A DNA stretch of 64,000 bases from an uncultured Olsenella sp. (GTDB taxonomy: Bacteria > Actinomycetota > Coriobacteriia > Coriobacteriales > Atopobiaceae), in the NCBI GenBank assembly GCA_900540955.1, contig UQIF01000007.1:16662-80661 (forward strand), given 5' to 3'. The position numbers and the translations under genes are program-made. Shown here one piece after another: positions 50,721 through 60,399 of the stretch. The notes under the pieces were generated by a model. It did no database searches. It worked only from the letters and a program-made list of their open reading frames with translations, and was not told where the DNA came from. Position 1 is the stretch's first letter. Each line of letters begins with the position of its first letter.

Positions 50721-52505
50721 GTGAGCAGCGAAAAAACAATCATCGAGCTGAAGGACGTCTCCTTCGCGTACGGCCAGGGCACCGAGCGCGCCTTGGACCA
50801 CATCGACCTCGCCGTGCGCGAGGGCGAGTTCGTGGGCGTCATCGGCCCGTCGGGCGCCGGCAAGTCGACGCTCGCCGCCGTCATGAGCGGCGCCATCCCC
50901 CACCACTTCGCGGGCCAGCTCTTTGGCGCGACCCTCGTGGACGGCCAGGACACCTGCGAGGTCACTCTCACCGACATCAGCCGCGTGGTCGGCAGCGTCC
51001 TGCAGGACATCGACACGCAGATGGTGGCATCCGTCGTCGAGGACGAGATGCTCTTTGGCCTCGAGAACTTCGGCGTGCCGCACGACCAGATCGAGGAGCG
51101 CATCAGCCAGACGCTCTCCACCGTGGGCATCGAGGAACTGCGCGACCGTGAGATCGCCACGCTCTCGGGCGGCCAGAAGCAGAAGGTGGCCATCGCGGCC
51201 ATCCTCGCGCTCGCCCCGCGCGTACTCGTGCTCGACGAGCCCACCGCGGCGCTCGACCCGGCGAGCTCCACGCTCGTTTTCGAGACGCTGCACAAGGTCA
51301 ACGAGCTCGCTGGCATCACCGTCGTCGTGATCGAGCAGAAGGTCGCGCTCCTGTGCAAGTACTGCGGGCGCGTCCTCGTGATGAGCGACGGGCGCCTGGC
51401 CTTCGACGGCGAGCCGCACGAGGTGTTCGCACACGCCCACGAGCTGCGCGAGATGGGCGTCGACAGCCCTCGCGTGGCAAGAATGGCAAACAGCCTGCTC
51501 AAGCACGGCGTGATCGCCGCCGGCGGCCGCCCGTGCCTCAACGTCCCCGAGGCCAAGCAGCTCGTCGCCAGCCTCGTCGGGCAAAGCGGCAAGAAGGGCC
51601 AGGCGCCTGCCGCGGCCGCGGCCGCGGCCGCCGCCGGCTCCCGACACCTGCCGGCGTCGCGGCCGCGCGCCGTCGACGCCAAGCCCGTGGTCGAGCTCGA
51701 CCACGTGAACTTCGGCTACCCCAACGGCGGAGCCACCGTGGACGACCTGCAGATGCGCGTCTTCCCGGGCGAGCTCGTGGGCATCGTCGGCCAGAACGGC
51801 GCGGGAAAGACGACCCTGACCAAGCTGCTCAACGGCCTTCTGCGCCCCGCGTCCGGCACCGTGCGCATCGCGGGGCTCGACACGCGCGACGTGCCCACGA
51901 GCACCATCGCCGCCCACTGCGCGACGCTCTTCCAGAACCCCGACCGCCAGATCTGCAAGGACACCGTGCTCGAGGAGGTCGCCTTCGGCCTCACGCTCCA
52001 TGGCGTCGCGGAGGACGAGGCGCGCACCCGCGCGGCCGCCGTTGCCGAGCGCTTCGGCCTGCCGCTCGACGAGTCGCCCTTCTCGCTTTCGCGCGGGCAG
52101 CGCCAGATGGTCGCCTTGGCCAGCGTCGTCGTGCTCGATCCCGACGTCGTGCTCCTCGACGAGCCCACGAGCGGCCTCGACTACCGCGAGTGCATGACCG
52201 TCATGGAGACGGTGCGCGACATGGCCGAGCGCGGCTGCGCCGTGATCATGGTCTGCCACGACATGGAGGTCGTGAGCGACTTCGCCGAGCGCCTCGTCGT
52301 CATGGCCAACGGCCGCATCCTCGCGCGCGGCGAGGCCGACGAGGTTTTCGCCGACGACGACCTCATGGCCGCCGCCTACGTCGAGCCGCCACAGGTCATC
52401 GCCCTTTCCAAGGAGCTCGCGCGCGACGTGGACCCGGTGTTCGCGGGCGTGAGCCAGGTTTCTGCAATCGTCGACATCGTGGAGGAGATGGTCGGCCGTG
52501 GGTAG
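50721..52505 (+). CDS. fused double ATPase of the ECF transporter (EcfA-EcfA')
   Basis: A 594-residue protein with two ABC ATPase domains. First half: Walker A GPSGAGKST (about 44-52), signature LSGGQKQK, Walker B VLVLDEPTAALD. An Ala-rich linker near 295-310 follows. Second half: Walker A GQNGAGKTT, a variant signature LSRGQRQM and Walker B VVLLDEPTSGLD. Fused EcfA1-A2 subunits are known in some Actinobacteria. The start is GTG at 50721 with AGAAAGG; residues upstream of it have no similarity. The stop overlaps the EcfT start by 8 nt, showing coupling. Confidence 0.93.
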   Translation: MSSEKTIIELKDVSFAYGQGTERALDHIDLAVREGEFVGVIGPSGAGKSTLAAVMSGAIPHHFAGQLFGATLVDGQDTCEVTLTDISRVVGSVLQDIDTQMVASVVEDEMLFGLENFGVPHDQIEERISQTLSTVGIEELRDREIATLSGGQKQKVAIAAILALAPRVLVLDEPTAALDPASSTLVFETLHKVNELAGITVVVIEQKVALLCKYCGRVLVMSDGRLAFDGEPHEVFAHAHELREMGVDSPRVARMANSLLKHGVIAAGGRPCLNVPEAKQLVASLVGQSGKKGQAPAAAAAAAAAGSRHLPASRPRAVDAKPVVELDHVNFGYPNGGATVDDLQMRVFPGELVGIVGQNGAGKTTLTKLLNGLLRPASGTVRIAGLDTRDVPTSTIAAHCATLFQNPDRQICKDTVLEEVAFGLTLHGVAEDEARTRAAAVAERFGLPLDESPFSLSRGQRQMVALASVVVLDPDVVLLDEPTSGLDYRECMTVMETVRDMAERGCAVIMVCHDMEVVSDFAERLVVMANGRILARGEADEVFADDDLMAAAYVEPPQVIALSKELARDVDPVFAGVSQVSAIVDIVEEMVGRG

Positions 52506-53244
52506 CGTCATCGACTACATCCCCGGCAGCTCGCTGCTGCACAGGCTCAATCCCGTGACCAAGCTCGCGCTGGCGGCCGCGATCATTCTCGCGACCTTCC
52601 TCGCGGACACCTATGGCCTGCTCATCGCCCTTCTTGCCCTCACCTTCGCGCTCGGCGCGTACGCGCGCGCGACGTCGGGCCTCGTGAGCCTGGCCAAGCT
52701 CATGGTGCCGCTGTCCGCGATCATGCTTGTGCTGCAGACTGCCTTCATCCGCACGGGCGACCCCGTGTTCGCGTGGGTGACGGTCGACGGCCTCGTCACC
52801 GGCTCCAAGGCGGCGCTTCGCCTGCTCGGCGTGGCCCTGCCGCTCATCCTCATGCTCACCGTAACCAAGCTGAACGACCTGGCCAACGCCGTGGTCGAGG
52901 TGCTCCACGTGCCGTACCGCTACGCCTTCACCTTCACGACCGCGCTGCGCTTCGTGCCCGTGTTCAGCCAAGAGATGAACGCCATCATGGAGGCCCAGAC
53001 CGCCCGCGGCGTCGAGTACGACACGAAGAACCCGCTAAAGAAGCTCCAGCTCATGCTGCCGCTGTGCATCCCGCTGCTCGTGAGCTCCGTGGGAAAGACC
53101 GACGCGACGGCGCTCGCCGCCGAGCAGCGCGGCTTCTACTTGCGCACGCGCGAGAGCAGCTACAAGCGCTACCCGATGGCCGGCGCTGACTTCGCCGTGC
53201 TCGCCTGCTGCGTGGCGCTCATCGCCCTCGGCGTGTTGTTCTAG
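52498..53244 (+). CDS. ecfT: ECF transporter transmembrane component EcfT
   Basis: A 248-residue EcfT (CbiQ family). N-terminal YIPGSSLLHRLNPVTKLALAA is typical, about five helices follow, and the two coupling-helix Ala-Arg-Gly-like motifs are seen in MEAQTARGVEYD and AAEQRGFYLRT. The start is GTG 52498, within the ATPase gene's end. The last 17 codons and terminator are duplicated at 63414-63539, beyond the catabolic island. The protein docks S components onto the ATPase pair. Confidence 0.94.
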   Translation: MGSVIDYIPGSSLLHRLNPVTKLALAAAIILATFLADTYGLLIALLALTFALGAYARATSGLVSLAKLMVPLSAIMLVLQTAFIRTGDPVFAWVTVDGLVTGSKAALRLLGVALPLILMLTVTKLNDLANAVVEVLHVPYRYAFTFTTALRFVPVFSQEMNAIMEAQTARGVEYDTKNPLKKLQLMLPLCIPLLVSSVGKTDATALAAEQRGFYLRTRESSYKRYPMAGADFAVLACCVALIALGVLF

Positions 53245-53319
53245 CACGTTCGACCCATCAATTAGCAAGAAGGACCGGCTCATGGCAGCCGGCCCTTCTT
53301 TTTGCGCGTGCTTCTTGCC
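53194..53319. repeat. left flanking repeat: ecfT 3' end and terminator
   Basis: By eye, 116 of 126 positions match 63414-63539. The unit covers the last 17 codons of ecfT, the stop, and a terminator of which AAGAAGGACCGGCT and AGCCGGCCCTTCTT are the arms (53267-53300), followed by TTTTG. Confidence 0.9.
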
Positions 53320-53562
53320 CGCAAATAATTGCGCCCTACGTGTTTTCAGCGCCAATCTTCTGTCACCTGAACTTTATGAATAGAAGTCAGAATTAGTGCA
53401 CCAAGTTTTTGCTTGCCGCGAACAGCCCCTCAGATTACTTATCTATCACAATTAGTATTGACTGGCCGCCAATCGAGCGCAACTGAATAGCACAACGAAG
53501 AGACGGGGCTCGCAGCAGCCCTCCCGCAAGCCCCGTCCGAATTCGCTCAATCAATTCATCTT
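53320..53562. other. AT-rich non-coding left edge of the island with a terminator
   Basis: No gene is visible. GACGGGGCT (53512-53520) and AGCCCCGTC (53529-53537) form a perfect 9-bp stem that probably ends the leftward catabolic operon. An AGTGCA word near 53395 resembles the repeated sites at the other edge. Confidence 0.55.
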
Positions 53563-54762
53563 CTATCTAACGGTCACAATCTCCGCATTCTGGAGCGCAT
53601 AGTCGGTCAGTTCCTGGCCGATACCCGGGGCATCCGGAACCTCGAAGTAGCCACCTTTCGCTACATAGTCATTCTTACAGAGACGAATGTTGTCCTCGAT
53701 AAGAGCGGAGGCGTGAAGCTCGTGGATAACGAAGTTCGGAATCACAGCCTCAAGCTGCAAAGCCGCACTTGCGGAGACTGGGCCTCCGCAGCAGTGAACC
53801 TGAACGCCAATGTCGTAGACATGCGCCTGGTCGCAGATCTTCTTACCTTCCGTGATACCGCCCACGTTGCAAAGATCGGGTTGAATGATGTTGATGGAAT
53901 GGTCCTCAAAGAAGGGTCTGTATCCCCAGCGGGTGTATACGCGCTCGCCCGTCGCGATGGGGATGTCCACCTTCTCGCTAATCTCACGGAAAAGAGCCGG
54001 GTTGAGCGGTTGCGTGGGTTCCTCATAGTAAAAACAGCCGAGCTTCTGGAGCTCTCGACCCAGCTGCACGGAAGTAGTGGCGTCAGTGAGCGCATGGAGC
54101 TCGATGATGATGTCCACGTCCGGGCCAGCCTCGCGCATAGCGGCGACACGGTCGACGGCAAGCTTCATCTGGTCGCGTTGGAGGATGCCGCGGCTGGACC
54201 GACCCATCCAAACACCGTTCTTATCGAAGCCCACAGGATCAACCTTAACGGCATCAAATCCGTCTGCCATGGCCTTGCGCATTGCCTCAGCATACTCCTC
54301 CGGCCTTGCCAGTGAGTGCGAGACCTTGCCCCAGTCAAACTGCAGCTGAGAGGCATAGGCACGCAGTTTGGTATTAGTCTTGCCGCCCAGAAGCTTCCAG
54401 ACGGGCGCGCCCAGGGCCTTGCCGCGAATGTCCCACAGAGCGATATCGATACCAGAGATGCCAGCCATGATGACACCACCGTTGCCCATTCCCCAGAACG
54501 TGAGGCGGTGCAGCCTGTCCCAAATTTGTTCGTTATTCATGGGGTCAAGGCCGATTATGCACTTGGCAAAGTCAACCGCCATGCCAAACCCGGCGCTCTG
54601 CGCATTGCCATAGGCGACCCCGACCTCACCCAAGCCCGAAATACCCTCATCGGTGTTGATGCGCACGAAGACGGGGTGCCAAGGCACGTTGCCAACGGCA
54701 ACCTCTGCGGGGATTGAAGGCTCCTTGAAGGACCTGATGACGTCGACACTCGTAATCTTCAT
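53563..54762 (-). CDS. enolase-superfamily sugar-acid dehydratase (mandelate racemase/muconate lactonising family)
   Basis: A 399-residue protein. The capping domain (about 1-125) opens MKITSVDVIRSFKEP. The barrel contains GFDAVKVDPVG (Lys/Asp), DVDIIIELHALTDA (metal Glu with a following His), CFYYEEPTQPLNP (metal Glu), ATGERVYTRWG (metal Glu) and VQVHCCGGPVSASA (His). This arrangement fits acid-sugar dehydratases such as galactonate/gluconate dehydratases, which make 2-keto-3-deoxy acids. Substrate not determined. ATG 54762 has GAGGAG; it begins 11 bp after the dehydrogenase stop. Last gene of the island operon. Confidence 0.85.
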   Translation of the reverse strand: MKITSVDVIRSFKEPSIPAEVAVGNVPWHPVFVRINTDEGISGLGEVGVAYGNAQSAGFGMAVDFAKCIIGLDPMNNEQIWDRLHRLTFWGMGNGGVIMAGISGIDIALWDIRGKALGAPVWKLLGGKTNTKLRAYASQLQFDWGKVSHSLARPEEYAEAMRKAMADGFDAVKVDPVGFDKNGVWMGRSSRGILQRDQMKLAVDRVAAMREAGPDVDIIIELHALTDATTSVQLGRELQKLGCFYYEEPTQPLNPALFREISEKVDIPIATGERVYTRWGYRPFFEDHSINIIQPDLCNVGGITEGKKICDQAHVYDIGVQVHCCGGPVSASAALQLEAVIPNFVIHELHASALIEDNIRLCKNDYVAKGGYFEVPDAPGIGQELTDYALQNAEIVTVR

Positions 54763-54773
54763 GGGTTGGCTCC

Positions 54774-55931
54774 TCACTTTCCGTAATAGACAGTCCTGAG
54801 GAGCAGACGCGCGTCGTCCTCGGTAACATTGACTGGATTGGCAGGAGTACAGACGTCGGTCATGACCTTTTCGACAAGGACCTCGATGTTGGCCTCGAAC
54901 TCATCGGCATCAGGCACAACCTCCTTCATCGTGGCGGGAACGCCAAGGTCAGCCCTCAGATCGAGGACAACCTGCTCAAGGTCGGTCTTGCCCACAAAAC
55001 TCGCGAGCTCCTCGTAGCGGGCAGCAACGGCGGCATCTCGATCTCGGTTGAACGCGATGCTATAGGGAAGCATGATGCCATTAGCCAGGCCGTGAGCAAT
55101 GTTGTAGGTGGCTCCAAAAGTGTGAGCGACACCGTGGCAGATACCCAAGGCACCGTTTGTGAAGGCGATACCGCCAAGGCAGCTAGCCGCAAGCATCGCT
55201 TCGCGCGCCTCAAGGTCATTCGGCTCATTGGCACAGGCGGAGAGGGCCTTGTAGCCGGCGACCCATCCTCCCATTGCTGCAGCATCGGAAAACGTGTTGG
55301 CAGTACTGGCGACGTAGGACTCGATGCAGTGCGTGAGCGCGTCCATGCCGCAGGCAACGGTTCCGCGACGGGGCATGGTCGCCGAGAAGGACGGCTCGAG
55401 AATGGCGACGTCCGGGATCAGACGGCCAGTGTACTCGCGCACGGAGTACTTTCTTTTCTGAATTGGGTCCTTAATGAGCGCGGCACGCGTACATTCGGAG
55501 CCCGTGCCCGCGCTTGTGGCTATACAGCACACGCGCGCCTTCTGACGGAGGGTCAAAGGAGCCGGGGGCATGACCTCCTCTAAGGTCTTGTACTGCGGAT
55601 TCTCGTAGAAAACCCACATGGCTTTTGCCGCATCCATGGCGGAGCCGCCGCCAAAGCCGATAACCCAGTCAGGCTCGAACTCGAGCATCTCGGCGACGCC
55701 CTTCCTTACGGACTCCCAGCAGGGCTCAGGCTCCACATCAGTGTTAGCGCGCCAGGTCCAGCCCGCCCTCTCGAGAATGTCGGTGACAACCTTGAGCTGG
55801 CCAAGCTCCTCCTGAATGGTCCCGCTCATGACGATGTAAGCGCGCTTCTTCTCGGCAGGCAGCTCTGCCAGGGACTTCACCGCCCCCTCGCCAAAGTAAA
55901 TCTTATCTGCGCCAAGCTTCACGGTTCTCAT
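54774..55931 (-). CDS. iron-containing alcohol dehydrogenase
   Basis: A 385-residue type III dehydrogenase. The NAD-binding region has IGFGGGSAMDAAKAM, with TSAGTGSE after it. The iron-site region has GMDALTHCIESYVAS and GICHGVAHTFGATYNIAHGLANG, with the conserved Asp and His residues. It probably reduces an aldehyde released by the aldolase, or oxidises a polyol. ATG 55931 is preceded by GGGAGGTG. Between aldolase and dehydratase genes in the same operon. Confidence 0.93.
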   Translation of the reverse strand: MRTVKLGADKIYFGEGAVKSLAELPAEKKRAYIVMSGTIQEELGQLKVVTDILERAGWTWRANTDVEPEPCWESVRKGVAEMLEFEPDWVIGFGGGSAMDAAKAMWVFYENPQYKTLEEVMPPAPLTLRQKARVCCIATSAGTGSECTRAALIKDPIQKRKYSVREYTGRLIPDVAILEPSFSATMPRRGTVACGMDALTHCIESYVASTANTFSDAAAMGGWVAGYKALSACANEPNDLEAREAMLAASCLGGIAFTNGALGICHGVAHTFGATYNIAHGLANGIMLPYSIAFNRDRDAAVAARYEELASFVGKTDLEQVVLDLRADLGVPATMKEVVPDADEFEANIEVLVEKVMTDVCTPANPVNVTEDDARLLLRTVYYGK

Positions 55932-56034
55932 GCCCAGACGCACCTCCCTTCGTGCAGGCGCATCTGGCGCCCGCATCGCTTCTCTTCGATGGCAAGGCGG
56001 CCGGACGACTAGCGCCATCCGGCCGCTCACAAAG

Positions 56035-56694
56035 CTACTTAGTCTGCTGGCCGTAGGTCTTCGATCGCTCCATGGCAGCCGCCATCTGCTCGTCGGTCAG
56101 GTACTTCGGCTCGCCCGCCGCCATGCATTGCCACTGAATCTGGGCGGTGAACTCGATGTTGGTGGCAAGGCCGAACGCCTTCGGAAGGCTCGCCTGGTAG
56201 CACACGTCGCCGTGGTTTGCGAGCAGCACGACACGAGTCTTGGGGTTGTCGACGAGGACCTTCTCGACGGCGTCCGCAAGCTCCGGGGTGCCGAAGGTCA
56301 CGTAGGGGACCAGGGGAACCTCATCGACGGCGGAGCCCATGATCACGTAGTGGATGGGCTTCAGGGTCTCATGCATGCAGGCAAGGGTGGTCGCGTAGGG
56401 GGAGTGCGTGTGGACCACGGCACGCGCCTCGGGACGGTTCTTGTAGACCACGGTGTGCAGGCCGTGCTCGGAGGAGGGCTTGCGCTTTCCGTCCACGATG
56501 TTTCCGTCGAGGTCCATGACGACGACGTCCTCGGGCGTGGTGTCGAAGTAACCGAGGCCCGAGGGGCTGATCGCCATATAGCCCGTCTCGGGATCATAGA
56601 TGGAGATGTTGCCGCTCGTCCCGACGGACAGACCGGCCGCGCTCATCTTCTTGCCGTACTCAACGATCTGCTTGCGCTCTTCTTCCATCAGCAT
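56035..56694 (-). CDS. class II aldolase (L-fuculose-phosphate aldolase family)
   Basis: A 219-residue zinc aldolase. Motifs are GTSGNISIYDPETGYMAISPSG (phosphate binding), KPSSEHGLH (catalytic Glu), VVHTHSPYATTLA (two zinc His) and LLANHGDVC (third His in the distal part). The family cleaves fuculose-1-P, rhamnulose-1-P or similar into DHAP and an aldehyde. Together with the galactitol-type PTS this suggests that a phosphorylated ketose or tagatose-like compound is split. Start 56694; GGGAAGGGAG upstream. Confidence 0.93.
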   Translation of the reverse strand: MLMEEERKQIVEYGKKMSAAGLSVGTSGNISIYDPETGYMAISPSGLGYFDTTPEDVVVMDLDGNIVDGKRKPSSEHGLHTVVYKNRPEARAVVHTHSPYATTLACMHETLKPIHYVIMGSAVDEVPLVPYVTFGTPELADAVEKVLVDNPKTRVVLLANHGDVCYQASLPKAFGLATNIEFTAQIQWQCMAAGEPKYLTDEQMAAAMERSKTYGQQTK

Positions 56695-56829
56695 GGGAAT
56701 CTCCCTTCCCTCGCAGGTAGCGAGGTAGCAGTAGTCATTTCTCTGTCAGGTTATTTCGCTTTGGGGGATATGCGGCAACGCCGCGTTACCCCGACCGTCA
56801 GGGCAACACGACCGGCAAACAGCCCGGAC

Positions 56830-57882
56830 CTACGCCTTGAGGCTCTTCAGGTTGACGACCATGTCGCTCTTTCCGGTCTCCCAGTACTCCTCGATCTTCT
56901 TGGCGAGCAGCAGCGGGCTCTTGGGCAGGGCATCGACAACGTTACCGGCGTTGTGGGGACTCACGGTCACGTTGTCGAGGGCCAGGATCGGATCATCGGC
57001 CGCAACCGGCTCATCCCAGAACACGTCAAGGGCGCAGCCGCCGATGCTCCGGTCTGCCAGGGCCTTGACGAGAGCGTCCTTGTCGACGACGCCGGCGCGG
57101 GAGGTGTTGATGAGGTATGCGGTCGGCTTCATGAGTCCCAGCAAGCGCTCTCCGATGCAGCCCTTGGTCTCGGGGGTGAGGCGCATGTGCAGGCTGATTA
57201 CGTCCGAGGTCGAGAAGAGCGTGTCCTCGTCGACCATGCGGACGGGAAGCCCCTGCTCATCAACCTGCTCCTGGGAAACGAACGGGTCGTAGGCAATGAC
57301 CTGCTTCATTCCGACGCCGGCGCCCTTCTTGGCCACCAGTTTGCCGATGTTGCCAAGGCCGACCACTCCCAGGGTCATCTCGCACATGGAGGTGGTGTAG
57401 CCGCTGTTGGGGTAGTCCTTCCGCCACTCGCCGTTCTTGAGCGCTGCGTGACCGCGGGCGATGTTCCTGGCCTCCGCGAACATAAGGCCGATAGCGTAGT
57501 CCGAGGTCGCCTCCGCGTTGCGAATGCAGTGGATCACGGGGATGTTGCGAGCCGTCGCGGCCGCGACGTCGATGTGCTCCATGCCCCCGCGGCAGGTTCC
57601 GATGAGCTTCAGCCTGGGCCCTGCAGCAACGAGGTCCTCCGGGACCGGGCAGAAATGGGTGAGCAGAACGTCAGCGTCAGCGACCTGCTCGTAGGCCTCG
57701 CCCGGAACCTTCTCCGCAGTCGGACCGTTCTTCTCCAGGTTCTGGGCACGGTGCTGGAACTCCTGGCGAGAGGCATTGGGCCACTCGACGGCAACGACCT
57801 CAGCGTGTGAGTCGAGGTGCTTTGCCGCCTCAACGAGCAACTCGCAAGGGACGACGATGTCCCCGATAACAACGATCTTCAT
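56830..57882 (-). CDS. D-2-hydroxyacid dehydrogenase (SerA/PDXL-like family)
   Basis: A 350-residue NAD-dependent dehydrogenase. The nucleotide loop is LGVVGLGNIGKLVAKKG. The catalytic triad appears in NTSRAGVVDKDAL (Arg), the Glu before it in the SIGGCALDVFWDEP part, and the His in VTVSPHNAGN. Similar to phosphoglycerate or phosphoerythronate dehydrogenases, but island context suggests oxidation of a PTS-imported sugar-acid or polyol phosphate. ATG 57882 has GAAGGAGG. The 134-bp gap to the aldolase gene shows nothing notable. Confidence 0.88.
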   Translation of the reverse strand: MKIVVIGDIVVPCELLVEAAKHLDSHAEVVAVEWPNASRQEFQHRAQNLEKNGPTAEKVPGEAYEQVADADVLLTHFCPVPEDLVAAGPRLKLIGTCRGGMEHIDVAAATARNIPVIHCIRNAEATSDYAIGLMFAEARNIARGHAALKNGEWRKDYPNSGYTTSMCEMTLGVVGLGNIGKLVAKKGAGVGMKQVIAYDPFVSQEQVDEQGLPVRMVDEDTLFSTSDVISLHMRLTPETKGCIGERLLGLMKPTAYLINTSRAGVVDKDALVKALADRSIGGCALDVFWDEPVAADDPILALDNVTVSPHNAGNVVDALPKSPLLLAKKIEEYWETGKSDMVVNLKSLKA

Positions 57883-57975
57883 GGGTGTTCCTCCTTCTTC
57901 TTTGCACGGGCGGGGCGCGCCGGGGAGCACTGTCCCGCCCATCGCAACCATGTGGTTTAGCCTAGATGCGGATCG

Positions 57976-59415
57976 CTAGGCAGCAGCCTCGGTCTTGTGT
58001 TCGGGACGCTTACCAGTTGCAAGGAACTCGAGGTAGTCCTGGAAGCGGACCTTGTTCTTGCGGAACAGGAAGTAAAACGCAAAGTAGACGATTACAACAG
58101 CCGCGATGATAGCCGGGTTCTGAGTCATGAACGCCATAGTAATCAAGCCGGCAGTGCAGTTAGACATGATGAAGCCGATGACAAAGGTACCAGCGGCGAC
58201 AGCGTCGACGGCGGCCTGGAAGCCGACCTCTGCGGCAACCTGAGTAAATGCGTCAGCCCAGTAGGAGGCCATGAGAAGCTTAGCCGTGAAGACGATGATG
58301 GCCATGCAGACAGACTTCACGACGTTGCCGTTGGAGAGTGCGACCGGAATCTCGACCATGTACGGAAGGGAAGGCAGAACCATCAGGGGGATGACAAGGT
58401 TGCCCGGAATCAGGAAGGCGATGAGGATGCCGAACGGAATGGTGATAAGGCCCGTGGTGAGCGTAGCGGCCTCGCCATAGCCCAGCGCGTCGTTGACGGC
58501 AACGATGAACTGGCGGTCCTTGCCGTACTTGGTCTGAGCGAGGGTCTTGCGGGAGTACTCGGTCAGGGCGCCGAAGCCGGCAGCGAACATGCCAGCGATT
58601 TTGGGGAAGATTGCCATGACGGCAGAGCAGGTAACGGCAACCTGAGCGACGTTGCCCCAGCCAACGATGGTGTTCAGACGGTCAACATTGCCAACGAGAC
58701 CGAGGATGGCGCCAATGGCAAGGCCAATGTACATAGGCTCGCCCATGAAGCCGATCTTCTTGCGGATGGATTTGGGGTCGGCCTTAATCTTGTCGAAACC
58801 AAGCTTGCTGAACAGGATATTAAGAACGAGGTACATGGGCGCGTCACCGTTATGGTGAGGGGCAGTCATGGCGCAACCCGGATAGTTATAGTAGGTAGAC
58901 CAGCGCTTCTGGACGGACTCGGCGATGAGCAGAATCACCAGGTTGATAAAGAGCATCAGACCGAAGGCCAAAGGCATGTTGTTCGTGAGCAGAAACAGGA
59001 AGGAGCCCCAGACGGAGATGGAGTAGTTGTTCCAGAGATCAGAGGGCATGAAGATATCAGTCCACTTGCCGAACCAAAGAACAATCTGGAAGAGCAGTCC
59101 GACGCCGATGAACATCATACCGAGATTGGTGGAGTAACAAACGGCAGCCACCGCCTGCCAACCAATGTCAAGAGCCGGCTTAGAAAGGCCAGACGCATCG
59201 ACCATGCGAGTAATGAGCGGTGTCAAGACACCACCGAATGCAGTGGTAACAAAGGACATGCCCATGAGGCCCACGCCCACGAGCACAGCAGACTGAAACG
59301 CACGCTTGCGGGGCGTCTTGAAAATGCGGCAAATTACGTAGATGATGATCGGCACGGTAATATAGTTGCCAAACGCATCGAAAATCTGCTTCAATGTTGC
59401 AAAGAAACCATCCAT
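57976..59415 (-). CDS. galactitol-type PTS EIIC component
   Basis: A 479-residue membrane protein of the EIIC-GAT family with about 11-12 helices. Recognisable parts are FDAFGNYITVPIIIYVICRIFKTP at the N terminus, GQ-like DIGWQAVAAVCYSTNLGMMFIG, PHHNGDAPMYLVLNILFSKLG and VNDALGYGEAATLTTGLITIP. It is the channel for a polyol or sugar, which EIIB phosphorylates. A hydrophilic C-terminal tail ends KTEAAA. Preceded on the operon by EIIB (99 bp away) and EIIA. Confidence 0.92.
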   Translation of the reverse strand: MDGFFATLKQIFDAFGNYITVPIIIYVICRIFKTPRKRAFQSAVLVGVGLMGMSFVTTAFGGVLTPLITRMVDASGLSKPALDIGWQAVAAVCYSTNLGMMFIGVGLLFQIVLWFGKWTDIFMPSDLWNNYSISVWGSFLFLLTNNMPLAFGLMLFINLVILLIAESVQKRWSTYYNYPGCAMTAPHHNGDAPMYLVLNILFSKLGFDKIKADPKSIRKKIGFMGEPMYIGLAIGAILGLVGNVDRLNTIVGWGNVAQVAVTCSAVMAIFPKIAGMFAAGFGALTEYSRKTLAQTKYGKDRQFIVAVNDALGYGEAATLTTGLITIPFGILIAFLIPGNLVIPLMVLPSLPYMVEIPVALSNGNVVKSVCMAIIVFTAKLLMASYWADAFTQVAAEVGFQAAVDAVAAGTFVIGFIMSNCTAGLITMAFMTQNPAIIAAVVIVYFAFYFLFRKNKVRFQDYLEFLATGKRPEHKTEAAA

Positions 59416-59514
59416 TAGTACATCCTCCCTCAGGAGATATGGTCAAAGTGCCAATAGGGTGGTGCACGAGCCAGGTTCTGGCCAGGGGCAACTGGTCAGA
59501 ACCCGTCTCTCTCT

Positions 59515-59820
59515 TTAATCACTCAAATCAAGCGCGCCCACTGCATCCATAAGCTGCTCGATAAACTCGTCCTCGTTGATGCCAACGAGGAATCCCGTTG
59601 CGTTCAGCATGGGGATACCGCAGTCCTCCTCGACGGGGCTGGTATAAGCCAGAACATCCCAAGGACGGGCGAGCATCATGGTCGCAACTCCCGGAGGATT
59701 AGTCTCGTCAGTATCGCAGTCGTAACCATGCTCTTCCAAGACATCACGAATCTTCGCAGAGAGCATCGCCGAGGTGGCAGTACCCGAGCCACAGACGCAC
59801 AGTACGTTCACGGTTCTCAT
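59515..59820 (-). CDS. galactitol-type PTS EIIB component
   Basis: A 101-residue EIIB of the lactose/galactitol fold. It opens MRTVNVLCVCGSGTATSAM with the phospho-Cys at position 8 or 10 (Cys10 directly before GSG is expected). ATG 59820 is preceded by GAGAGG. It takes phosphate from EIIA (59872) and gives it to the sugar carried by EIIC. Confidence 0.93.
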   Translation of the reverse strand: MRTVNVLCVCGSGTATSAMLSAKIRDVLEEHGYDCDTDETNPPGVATMMLARPWDVLAYTSPVEEDCGIPMLNATGFLVGINEDEFIEQLMDAVGALDLSD

Positions 59821-59871
59821 TAAGTTGCCTCTCTTTTCATGTCGACCGCCAGCAGCGGTCACTATTTCGAG

Positions 59872-60333
59872 CTAGGCTTCCTCCAAGGAGTGAAGCAGGT
59901 CCAGAATTTCCGCTTTGTCCTTAGACGCGCGAATCTTCGCAAGGCGGTCACTGTCCTGGATGACGTGCATCATTGCCTTAAGAAGTTCGATTTGCTGGTC
60001 AGAGTTCTTGATCACCAATGGCATGATCAGCTTCACGTCCAGCTTGTGGCCCAGCTCTCCCATCATGTCGAACTCAACCGACTCTTTTGGGATAATTACT
60101 CCAATTGCTGGTTTGATGACCAATGTCGGATCCGTATGAGGAATCGCGATGCTCATCTCCTTGCCCGGAAGGCCCGTAGGGAAGACCTTCTCGCGAGCGA
60201 TGACCATGTCCGCATAACCCTCGTTTACGTAACCGCACTCCTGAAGACGCCCTGCCATAAGGCGGATCGCCTCCTCGGCGGTCTTGACGTCGGCATCAAC
60301 GAACACCAACCTCTCATCCAAAAGCTTGCTCAT
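59872..60333 (-). CDS. PTS EIIA component, fructose/galactitol type
   Basis: A 153-residue EIIA type 2 domain. The phospho-His is in MSIAIPHTDPTLV. Other family words are AIRLMAGRLQECGYVNEGYADMVIAREKVFPTGLP and KNSDQQIELLKAMM. ATG 60333 has GAGGAGG at ideal distance; the upstream part of the open frame has no similarity. It is the first of the three PTS subunit genes. Confidence 0.94.
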   Translation of the reverse strand: MSKLLDERLVFVDADVKTAEEAIRLMAGRLQECGYVNEGYADMVIAREKVFPTGLPGKEMSIAIPHTDPTLVIKPAIGVIIPKESVEFDMMGELGHKLDVKLIMPLVIKNSDQQIELLKAMMHVIQDSDRLAKIRASKDKAEILDLLHSLEEA

Positions 60334-60399
60334 ATCATTCACCTCCTCTACAGGGTGCTTGGCACAAGGCCCGTCCAATCAGATTTGGAAGTAACCGCG